From positions 1 through 64,000 of the forward strand of contig JAISJH010000018.1 in NCBI GenBank assembly GCA_031261635.1: DNA of 64,000 bases, read 5' to 3'. Made by a program: the position numbers and the translations under genes. The notes beneath the pieces were generated by a model. It ran no database searches. It was not told where the DNA came from and worked only from the letters and a program-made list of their open reading frames with translations. This document shows positions 1 through 11,344 of the stretch, piece after piece. Every line of letters starts with the position of its first letter. Position 1 is the stretch's first letter. Origin of the DNA: Oscillospiraceae bacterium (lineage in GTDB: Bacteria > Bacillota > Clostridia > Oscillospirales > Oscillospiraceae).

Positions 1-156
1 GCGGGATACTACGTCAACCCTGGATTGCTTCGCCGCGTACAGACTTGCGAAATTCTACAATGGGAACGTTTCGCCGTCCGCGGATGACCGGCTTCGCAAA
101 GACGGTCAGGGCGAAGCCCCCTTTTCTGTGATACACTCTCTATAATTCGCGTTTTG

Positions 157-187
157 CCACTCCCATATTACAGGGAGTGGACTTTTT
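157..187 (+). terminator. Rho-independent terminator-like hairpin (CCACTCCC-N8-GGGAGTGG followed by ACTTTTT)
   Basis: Perfect 8-bp inverted repeat followed by a short T tract, upstream of guaB. Confidence 0.5.
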
Positions 188-333
188 ACGGATTATTTGA
201 TATAAGTAAAGTTTGAAAAGACTAACATTAAGCGAATAAAGATGAGTAAAGTAAGGTCATAGCGATGAAGCACTTTTTATGTGGCAGGTTTCAAATAATC
301 CGTGTTTTGCCACTCCCCATATTACACCGCGTC

Positions 334-362
334 TTGACAAGTTCTCTCAGATGTGTTATTAT
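334..362 (+). promoter_or_regulatory. SigA-type promoter of guaB
   Basis: TTGACA (334-339), 17-bp spacer, TATTAT (357-362). Confidence 0.7.
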
Positions 363-377
363 ATACTGATACAATAA

Positions 378-1880
<1,503 letters not shown>

Positions 1881-1961
1881 GTTTATAAATAACAGTTATC
1901 AAATATCAAATATCAGATACCGCGCGCGGCGCGGGACGTTGGTTGAGAGTACGCAGCGGTT

Positions 1962-2040
1962 TGTAGGGGACGATGCCCACATCGTCCGTTTATCAGACTA
2001 CATTCTACGAAACGGGGCGATGTGGGCATCGCCCCCTACA
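1962..2040. repeat. GTAGGGG...CCCCTAC two-arm palindromic repeat
   Basis: GTAGGGGACGATGCCCACATCGTCC ... GGGGCGATGTGGGCATCGCCCCCTAC; related copy at 50373-50470. Confidence 0.75.
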
Positions 2041-2061
2041 ATAGACGGAGGTTACTCGCTT

Positions 2062-2760
2062 ATGGCTGCTAATACGAAACGCGCGCTTGTTGTTGAGGAC
2101 GAGGCTAATATCTCGGAGCTTCTTACCTTATATCTTGAAAAAGACGGCTTTGACGTGGCTACCGCCGCCGACGGTCTGGCGGGGCTGAAAGCCGTTGACG
2201 AGTTCAACCCGGCTATTATTCTGCTCGATATAATGCTTCCGAAGCTTGACGGCGTATCGCTCCTGAAACGTCTGCGCGAGGAAGGTCTTACTACGCCGGT
2301 TATTTTCCTCACGGCTAAGGGCGAGCAGTACGACAAGGTGAGCGGCTTAGACCTCGGAGCCGACGACTACGTTACGAAGCCCTTTCAGCCGAAGGAGCTT
2401 ATTGCCCGCATACACGCCGTACTCCGCAGAACCGAGGGAGCCGTCCCCGGCGCGGAGCGTAAGATAGAATACGACAAGCTTATAGTTAATATGGATACCT
2501 ATGAGCTTATTATAAACGGTCAGAAAGTAGACGCGCCGCCGAAGGAAATGGAGCTACTGTTCCACCTCGCAGCCTCTCCGAACAGGGTTTTTACGCGCAA
2601 TCAGCTGCTTGACGAAGTGTGGGGCTTCGACTACTTCGGCGATAGCCGGACGGTTGACGTTCATATTAAGCGTCTGCGGGAAAAACTCGAAAACGTAAGC
2701 CCCAAGTGGGCTGTTAAGACCGTCTGGGGCGTTGGGTATAAGTTTGAGACGACTGGCTAG
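2062..2760 (+). CDS. OmpR/PhoB-family response regulator (receiver + winged helix), no adjacent kinase
   Basis: RALVVEDEANISELL, DIMLPKLDG, KPFQPKEL, C-terminal RTVDVHIKRLREKLE. The listed ORF start (1939) lies upstream of a repeat; ATG 2062 follows GGAGG. Confidence 0.92.
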   Translation: MAANTKRALVVEDEANISELLTLYLEKDGFDVATAADGLAGLKAVDEFNPAIILLDIMLPKLDGVSLLKRLREEGLTTPVIFLTAKGEQYDKVSGLDLGADDYVTKPFQPKELIARIHAVLRRTEGAVPGAERKIEYDKLIVNMDTYELIINGQKVDAPPKEMELLFHLAASPNRVFTRNQLLDEVWGFDYFGDSRTVDVHIKRLREKLENVSPKWAVKTVWGVGYKFETTG

Positions 2761-2780
2761 ATTTGAAAGGAGCGGTTGAA

Positions 2781-3107
2781 ATGAGAGAATTACCGGAAGC
2801 GATAAATACAATGCGTGATAAGATAGTCGCGGCCGTACCGCTTGAACGTCTGTACCTGTTCGGCTCATACGCCTACGGCACGCCGCACAAGGACAGCGAT
2901 TTTGATTTTTTCCTCGTCGTGCCGGACGGCGGTATGGAACCGCTGGAAGCGGCGCATCAGGCTCATTCGGCCTTAATTCATATGCCGGATTATTCGCCTG
3001 TTGACATTATGGCGAATTATTCAAGCAAGTTTAATGCGTTGGCGAAGTTCCCGACTATGGCAAGAAAAATTGTTCGCGAGGGGGTGCTTTTATATGAACA
3101 TAACTGA
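2781..3107 (+). CDS. MNT-type nucleotidyltransferase-domain protein
   Basis: GSYAYGTPHKDSDFD matches GS-X10-DxD; adjacent to a HEPN protein; ATG 2781 after AAGGAGCGG. Confidence 0.88.
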   Translation: MRELPEAINTMRDKIVAAVPLERLYLFGSYAYGTPHKDSDFDFFLVVPDGGMEPLEAAHQAHSALIHMPDYSPVDIMANYSSKFNALAKFPTMARKIVREGVLLYEHN

Positions 3108-3525
3108 AATAGTAGAACAGTGGTTAATAAAGGTCGATGATGATATTTTTACCGCCGTTCATATGTTCGAGGACGTATATCCTAAGAAACTCGAAATCTG
3201 CTGTTTCCATTGCCAACAAGCTGTTGAAAAAATCCTTAAGGGATATTTGATATATAACGGTATTGAGCCGCCTAAAATCCACGATTTATTAAAGCTTTGT
3301 TTAATGTGTATTGAAAAAGACGCGGCTTTTAATGTATACTTAAATGATTGCAAGAGAATTACTTTGTATGTCACAAGAACCTGCTATCCGGAGGGTACCG
3401 GCGTAACCGAATACGAAACAAAAACCGCTATTAAAAACACCAAGGCAATCATCAACTTTACCCTGGAGCGTATCCCGGAGTTGAAAGACAAATACCAGAT
3501 AAAGGAAGTTTCAGACGATGCGTGA
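3094..3525 (+). CDS. HEPN-domain protein (partner of the MNT protein)
   Basis: CFHCQQAVEKILKGYLIYNGIEPPKIHDLLKLC is HEPN-like; overlaps the MNT gene by 14 nt and valS by 8 nt. Confidence 0.85.
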   Translation: MNITEIVEQWLIKVDDDIFTAVHMFEDVYPKKLEICCFHCQQAVEKILKGYLIYNGIEPPKIHDLLKLCLMCIEKDAAFNVYLNDCKRITLYVTRTCYPEGTGVTEYETKTAIKNTKAIINFTLERIPELKDKYQIKEVSDDA

Positions 3526-6082
3526 ATTACCAAAACACTATGACCCCGCCGCTACTGAGGGGCGTATCTATCAGCTTTGGCTTGACGGCGGTTATTTTAG
3601 GGGTCTTGCCGACCCCGCCAAGAAGCCTTTTTCTATTGTTATCCCGCCGCCTAATGTTACGGGGCAGCTTCATCTTGGGCACGCGTTTGACAATACCGTT
3701 CAGGATATACTTACGCGCTGGAAACGTATGTCCGGCTATGCCGCAGTGTGGATTCCGGGAACCGACCACGCGGGCATTGCCACGCAGATAAAAGTTGAGG
3801 AGGACCTTCGCAAAGAGGGGCTGACGCGCTACGACCTCGGGCGCGAAGCGTTCACGGAACGCGTGTGGGACTGGAAAAACAAGTACGGGAGCCGCATTAT
3901 CGAGCAGCTTAAACTACTCGGTTCCTCCTGCGACTGGAGCCGCGAGCGTTTTACTATGGACGAGGGCTGTTCCGCGGCCGTTCGCGAGGTTTTTGTGCGG
4001 CTGTATGAAAAAGGTCTGATTTATAAGGGCAACCGCATAATCAACTGGTGTCCCGACTGTACGACCGCGCTCTCTGATGCGGAGGTTGAACACGAGGAGG
4101 AACCCGGCAAGCTGTGGCATATCCGCTATCCGCTCTCTGACGGTAGCGGCTACGTGACTATCGCTACAACGCGTCCTGAAACTATGCTCGGCGATACCGC
4201 CGTCGCGGTTAATCCTAAAGATGAGCGGTACTCTCACCTTATCGGGCGAACTGTAAAACTGCCGCTTACAACGCGGGAAATTCCGGTTATCGCCGATGAT
4301 TACGTAGAGCTTGAATTTGGCACGGGCTGCGTAAAAATAACGCCCTGTCACGACCCTAACGACTTCGAGGTCGGGCAGCGGCATAGCCTGCCGCAGATAC
4401 TTATAATGGACGACAACGCTAAAATTATCAACGGCGGCGAAAAATATAACGGGCTTGACCGCTACGACGCCCGTAAACTAATTGTAGCGGATTTAACGGA
4501 ACTCGGGCTTTTGGAAAAGATTGAGGAACACGCGCATAATGTAGGCAAATGCTACCGCTGCGGGACTACCGTTGAGCCGATTACCTCTCCGCAGTGGTTC
4601 GTTAAAATGGAGCCGCTTGCTAAACCCGCGATTGAGGTGGTTCGCGAGGGCAGGACAAAATTTGTCCCGGAGCGTTTTTCAAAAATTTACCTCAACTGGC
4701 TAGAGAATGTCCGCGACTGGTGCGTTTCGCGCCAGCTTTGGTGGGGGCATCAAATTCCCGCCTGGTACTGTGCCGATTGCGGTGAGATTACCGTTTCGCG
4801 AACCGACCCCGATACCTGCGGTAAGTGCGGAAGTAAAAATATCGAGCGCGACCCGGACGTTTTGGATACCTGGTTTTCCTCTGCGCTGTGGCCTTTTGAA
4901 GTCTTTGGTTGGCCGGAGAAAACGCCTGACCTGGATTTTTGGTATCCTACGACTGTCGTCACCCCCGGCTATGACATAATTTTCTTTTGGGTTGCGCGAA
5001 TGATTTTCTCGGGCGTCGAACATATGGGCGATGTGCCGTTCCGCACCGCCTATATCCACGGTTTAGTCCGCGACGAGCAGGGGCGCAAAATGCAGAAGTC
5101 GCTGGGCAACGGAGTTGACCCGCAGGAGGTTATTAACCAGTACGGCGCGGACGCGCTGCGAATGAATATGATATTCGGTAGTTCGCCGGGGAATGATATG
5201 CGCTTCGTAACGGCGAAATGCGAGAATTTCCGCAATTTCGCGAATAAACTCTGGAACGCCGCACGCTACGTTATGATGAACCTTGACAGGGAACAGCCTC
5301 CCGAACGCACTGACGCGGACAGGTGGATACTCACAAAACTGAACCGCCTAGCCGGTTCGATGGCTGAAAACCTCGAGGCCTACGACCTCGGCATTGCCGC
5401 GGGTAAGATTTATGATTTTATATATGACGATTTTTGCGACTGGTACATTGAGTTCTCAAAGTCGTCCGTCAATCCGGCGGTGTTGACGGAGGCACTTAGC
5501 GGGATACTGAAACTGCTTCACCCCTTTATGCCGTTTATAACGGAGGAAATCTGGCAAACCTTATATAATGGTGAAACCGCGCTTATTGTGGAAACGTACC
5601 CGCTTTTTGACGCTGACTACGACAGTCTCGCCGATAACCAGACCGCGCTTGCCAATATTGAGGCTTTAATAGCGTCAGTCCGCGCTTTACGCAGTGTTCG
5701 CGCTGAAAAGAACGTTCCTGCGGGGACTAAATCCGCGCTGTTTATTGTCACCGATAAGCGCGGCTTGTTTGAAAGTGTGGAGCGGCACCTTAAGAAACTC
5801 GCGTATGTAACCGATATAGAGTATAGGGAGCCGGATACTGATTGCGTAACGGCGGTTATCCCCGAAGCGAAGTTCTATCTGCCGCTTGCGGATTTAGTAG
5901 ACCTCAAGGCCGAAGCAGTAAAGCGTGAAAAAGAACTCGCGAAGGCGGTTTCAACTCGCGACAGCATTACTGCGAAGCTCGCAAACCCCGGTTTTATAGA
6001 TAAAGCCCCCGCGAACGTTGTAGATGCGGAGCGTGAGCGGCTCGCTAAGGCCGAGGCCTTGATACGGCAATTAACAGTGTAA
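3518..6082 (+). CDS. valS: Valyl-tRNA synthetase
   Basis: 854 aa; PPPNVTGQLHLGHAFDNTVQD (HIGH motif), KMQKSLGNGVDP (KMSKS region), C-terminal coiled coil. Confidence 0.97.
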   Translation: MRELPKHYDPAATEGRIYQLWLDGGYFRGLADPAKKPFSIVIPPPNVTGQLHLGHAFDNTVQDILTRWKRMSGYAAVWIPGTDHAGIATQIKVEEDLRKEGLTRYDLGREAFTERVWDWKNKYGSRIIEQLKLLGSSCDWSRERFTMDEGCSAAVREVFVRLYEKGLIYKGNRIINWCPDCTTALSDAEVEHEEEPGKLWHIRYPLSDGSGYVTIATTRPETMLGDTAVAVNPKDERYSHLIGRTVKLPLTTREIPVIADDYVELEFGTGCVKITPCHDPNDFEVGQRHSLPQILIMDDNAKIINGGEKYNGLDRYDARKLIVADLTELGLLEKIEEHAHNVGKCYRCGTTVEPITSPQWFVKMEPLAKPAIEVVREGRTKFVPERFSKIYLNWLENVRDWCVSRQLWWGHQIPAWYCADCGEITVSRTDPDTCGKCGSKNIERDPDVLDTWFSSALWPFEVFGWPEKTPDLDFWYPTTVVTPGYDIIFFWVARMIFSGVEHMGDVPFRTAYIHGLVRDEQGRKMQKSLGNGVDPQEVINQYGADALRMNMIFGSSPGNDMRFVTAKCENFRNFANKLWNAARYVMMNLDREQPPERTDADRWILTKLNRLAGSMAENLEAYDLGIAAGKIYDFIYDDFCDWYIEFSKSSVNPAVLTEALSGILKLLHPFMPFITEEIWQTLYNGETALIVETYPLFDADYDSLADNQTALANIEALIASVRALRSVRAEKNVPAGTKSALFIVTDKRGLFESVERHLKKLAYVTDIEYREPDTDCVTAVIPEAKFYLPLADLVDLKAEAVKREKELAKAVSTRDSITAKLANPGFIDKAPANVVDAERERLAKAEALIRQLTV

Positions 6083-6089
6083 CCAACGT

Positions 6090-6166
6090 GTAGGGGCGAC
6101 CTTTGGTCGCCCGCGGGTTCTAACAAACTACGTAACCCCGCGCGGGCGACCAAAGGGCGCCCCTAC
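6090..6166. repeat. GTAGGGG...CCCCTAC palindromic repeat
   Basis: GTAGGGGCGACCTTTGGTCGCCC ... GGGCGACCAAAGGGCGCCCCTAC between valS and the next gene. Confidence 0.75.
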
Positions 6167-6217
6167 AATGGCGTGTACGTTTTAATGAAATTCCCACATA
6201 AATAGGACATTATCATT

Positions 6218-7033
6218 ATGATACAAATTGGCATAGACGTCGGCGGTTCTACTACTAAGCTTATCGGTAAGCGCCCGGACGGTTCCCTGTTCGGCGCTAC
6301 GCAGGTTCGCGCGGCTGACCAGGTTACCTCGCTTTTTGGGGCTGTCGGAACCTTTTGCAGGAATGAGGGCGTTTCGCTCTCTGATATCTCCGGGATTGCG
6401 CTTACCGGCGTTGGCGCTCCGCTTTTTACCGGGTCAATCTACGGTATACCAGTCAGGCAGGTTGACGAGTTCAAGGCAATCGGGCGCGGCGGCTTGCTTC
6501 TGTCCGGCCTGAACGCCGCTATAGTCGTATCCTGCGGAACCGGCACCGCCTTTGTCCGCGCGGTTGGCGAAAACGTTACGCGCGTAGGCGGGAGCGGGAT
6601 TGGCGGCGGGACGCTTATGGGTTTATCGCATTTGCTTCTCCGCGAGGACGATATTAACAGGGTTTCGACGCTAGCGTCGCGGGGGAGCGGCGGGAACGTT
6701 GACCTCCTTATCAGCGAAATCAGTCACACGGATATCCCGGGGCTTCCCGATACCGCTACCGCAAGCAACTTCGGCGCGGTTAACCCCACGACGAGCCGCG
6801 AGGATTTGGCGCTCGGTATAACTAACCTTGTCACGCACACCGTCGGTATGCTCGCCGTATTCGCGACGATAAACGACCCCGACAATATCCGCGACATAGT
6901 GCTAACCGGCAGCGTCGCCGACTTGCCGCAGTGGGAACCCGTTATGAACGCCATTACAGAGATGACCGGAGTGCGCTTCCACATAACGGACAACGCCCCC
7001 TTTGCTACGGCGATTGGGACAGTTAATAGTTAA
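6218..7033 (+). CDS. coaW: Type II pantothenate kinase
   Basis: MIQIGIDVGGSTTKLIGK and GGSGIGGGTLMGLSHLLL; Fumble/PanK-II type actin-fold kinase. Confidence 0.85.
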   Translation: MIQIGIDVGGSTTKLIGKRPDGSLFGATQVRAADQVTSLFGAVGTFCRNEGVSLSDISGIALTGVGAPLFTGSIYGIPVRQVDEFKAIGRGGLLLSGLNAAIVVSCGTGTAFVRAVGENVTRVGGSGIGGGTLMGLSHLLLREDDINRVSTLASRGSGGNVDLLISEISHTDIPGLPDTATASNFGAVNPTTSREDLALGITNLVTHTVGMLAVFATINDPDNIRDIVLTGSVADLPQWEPVMNAITEMTGVRFHITDNAPFATAIGTVNS

Positions 7034-7338
7034 TAATGAATAGTGAATAATGGGGTATCTAATGCGGTGCGTATAATATGTTAAAAGCTAAAGAGTTCGT
7101 CATTGCGAAGCGCCGGGAAGCTTGCGATACGCAGTACGTTACAGGCGCGAAGCAATCCAGTAGTATACGCCACAGATACGTAAGTTACGCTCCCGGCACT
7201 GGATTGCCGCGCCGGTTTCACTCCTACGTATCTCACGCTTTCCGCGGCTCGCAATGACGAACTCTTTAGTTTTTAACGTATTAAACGCACCGCCTCAGAC
7301 ATCGCATTATTCACTATTCACTATTCATTATTCATTGA
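7022..7338. repeat. Nested inverted-repeat island (AT-rich terminal inverted repeats enclosing a four-way-junction repeat)
   Basis: Left GAATAGTGAATAATG, right CATTATTCACTATTC; inside, GCGGTGCGT..AATA.GTTAAAA.CTAAAGAGTTCGTCATTGCGA and its imperfect reverse complement flank the core. Confidence 0.8.
7098..7259. repeat. Four-way-junction repeat, copy 2
   Basis: CGTCATTGCGA ... GCAATCCAGT ... CCGGCACTGGATTGC ... TCGCAATGACG. Confidence 0.85.
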
Positions 7339-7345
7339 GGTTACT

Positions 7346-9732
<2,387 letters not shown>

Positions 9733-9759
9733 AAATAATAAAATACGGAGGAATTTGAA

Positions 9760-10134
9760 ATGTTACCCTTTGCCGTAATCGCTATTACCGCCGCTTTAGT
9801 GTTTTATACCGTGGGCGTTTGGGGCGAAAAAATTCGCAAAACTCTTAAACCTTTGCACGTTGTTTTGTTCTGGCTCGGTTTAATTTGCGACTGCGCCGGA
9901 ACCGCGCTAATGAGCTCAATCGCCGCCTCGGGCGAGGGCGCGTCAAACCCTTTCCACGCGATTAGCGGAGTTGCCGCGATTGTGCTAATGTTGTTCCACG
10001 CAGCCTGGGCGACTGCCGTCCTGCTACTTAAACAGGAAAAAACAATCCTCACGTTTCATAAATTCAGTTTATTTGTGTGGATTGTTTGGCTGATACCCTA
10101 TTTTTCCGGTATGATTATGGGTATGTCGCGGTGA
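9760..10134 (+). CDS. HsmA-like (TIGR03987-type) small integral membrane protein
   Basis: MLPFAVIAITAALVFYTVGVWGEKIRKTLKPLHVVLFWLGLICDCAGTALMS; four predicted TM segments. Confidence 0.65.
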   Translation: MLPFAVIAITAALVFYTVGVWGEKIRKTLKPLHVVLFWLGLICDCAGTALMSSIAASGEGASNPFHAISGVAAIVLMLFHAAWATAVLLLKQEKTILTFHKFSLFVWIVWLIPYFSGMIMGMSR

Positions 10135-10167
10135 AAAAATTGTAGAAATTTGAAAATTTATAAAGCA

Positions 10168-10199
10168 CGGTAATAAGCCTCTCGCTTATTACCGTTTTT
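10168..10199 (+). terminator. Rho-independent terminator
   Basis: CGGTAATAAGC-CTCTC-GCTTATTACCG followed by TTTTT. Confidence 0.88.
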
Positions 10200-10238
10200 G
10201 TTTGCGGCAAAAATTTATCGTAACACGATAAAAAAGGC

Positions 10239-10267
10239 TTGACAAACGATAACGGTTGTGTTATACT
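10239..10267 (+). promoter_or_regulatory. SigA-type promoter
   Basis: TTGACA (10239-10244), 17-bp spacer, TATACT (10262-10267). Confidence 0.85.
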
Positions 10268-10296
10268 ACTAAAAAATAAACAGGAGGTTTTTCAAA

Positions 10297-10773
10297 ATGT
10301 CATCAAAAGCCTTATGCGCCCTTGTGCGGGTTGCCGCCCTTGCCGCCGGAATTTGCGGGCTTGCTCTTTGCGGCTATGTTTTTCCGTTTTGGCTGACGGA
10401 AATTATCGGGTTTACTCCCGGTTTAATCGAGGGCGTTATCTGCCTCGGCTTCTTGTGGGTTGCCGCGATACCCTGCTTCGTGATACTGCTCTACGTCTGG
10501 AAAGTTTCAACGGCAATTTGGCGCGACGAGGTATTTACGTTAAAAACCGCTAAATGGATAAAAAATTCGGCGATTTTACTGCTTTGCGACGCGGCGTTCT
10601 TTTTCCTCGGCAATATTTATTTGCTTTTTATTGGGTTAAATCGCGTTGAAATTTTAATTTTATCCGTTTTAGCGAGCATATTCGGAGTATCGCTTGCGCT
10701 TCTCGCGGCCGTTTTATCGCGCTATATCACAAAGGCCGCGACGCTTCAAGAGGACAGCGAGGGGACGATATGA
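10297..10773 (+). CDS. DUF2975-like multi-TM membrane protein
   Basis: Four hydrophobic segments; followed by a short Xre-type HTH gene overlapping by 4 nt, the usual DUF2975 context. Confidence 0.65.
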   Translation: MSSKALCALVRVAALAAGICGLALCGYVFPFWLTEIIGFTPGLIEGVICLGFLWVAAIPCFVILLYVWKVSTAIWRDEVFTLKTAKWIKNSAILLLCDAAFFFLGNIYLLFIGLNRVEILILSVLASIFGVSLALLAAVLSRYITKAATLQEDSEGTI

Positions 10774-10985
10774 TTGTTATAAATGTGGACGTTATGCTCG
10801 CGAAACGAAAAATGCGGGTTACCGAACTCACGGAGCGCGTGGGGCTTACAATGGCGAATATTTCGCTGATTAAAAACGGAAAAGTTAAGGCGATAAAATT
10901 ATCGACGCTGGCAAAAATTTGCGAGGCGCTGGACTGTCAGCCGGGCGATATTTTAGAATACAGGAGGTCTGAAAATGCTCAGTAA
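10770..10985 (+). CDS. Cro/C1 (Xre)-family HTH regulator, YozG-like
   Basis: MLAKRKMRVTELTERVGLTMANISLIKNGKVKAIKLSTLAKICEALDCQPGDILEY. Confidence 0.85.
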   Translation: MIVINVDVMLAKRKMRVTELTERVGLTMANISLIKNGKVKAIKLSTLAKICEALDCQPGDILEYRRSENAQ

Positions 10986-11322
10986 CATATTAAAATACGG
11001 TTTTATATCACTATATATAATCGGCTGTTTAATCACCTCGGCGCTGGTTTTTATATATTTTTATCCGTCAGATTATCAGGAATCGTGGGCAATGCTCTCT
11101 CCGGCGGAAAGCGCGGCGTTTTGCCTCGCTGTAGGCTTCGCGCCGATGCTGGCGGTTAGCCTTAGATTTTACAGTTTAACCGCGAAAAAAGAAGCGGAAA
11201 AATTAAAACGCCGGCTACTGTTTGCGCTGATAATGCTGCCGGCGGCAATTTGCGCGGTGCCGTTTGTCGCGATTGTCGTGGTTTTTGTCGCGGCGTTTGT
11301 TGAGATTAGTGTGGCGCAATAG
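10975..11322 (+). CDS. Hypothetical membrane protein (three predicted TM segments)
   Basis: Hydrophobic segments; overlaps the HTH gene. Confidence 0.5.
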   Translation: MLSNILKYGFISLYIIGCLITSALVFIYFYPSDYQESWAMLSPAESAAFCLAVGFAPMLAVSLRFYSLTAKKEAEKLKRRLLFALIMLPAAICAVPFVAIVVVFVAAFVEISVAQ

Positions 11323-11344
11323 GTGATGACGGATTTTTGAGGCT

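Noticed and set aside
1939-2061. Extended N-terminus of the response regulator
   Set aside because: The added 41 codons are translated palindromic repeat; ATG 2062 has a good SD and gives a normal receiver start.
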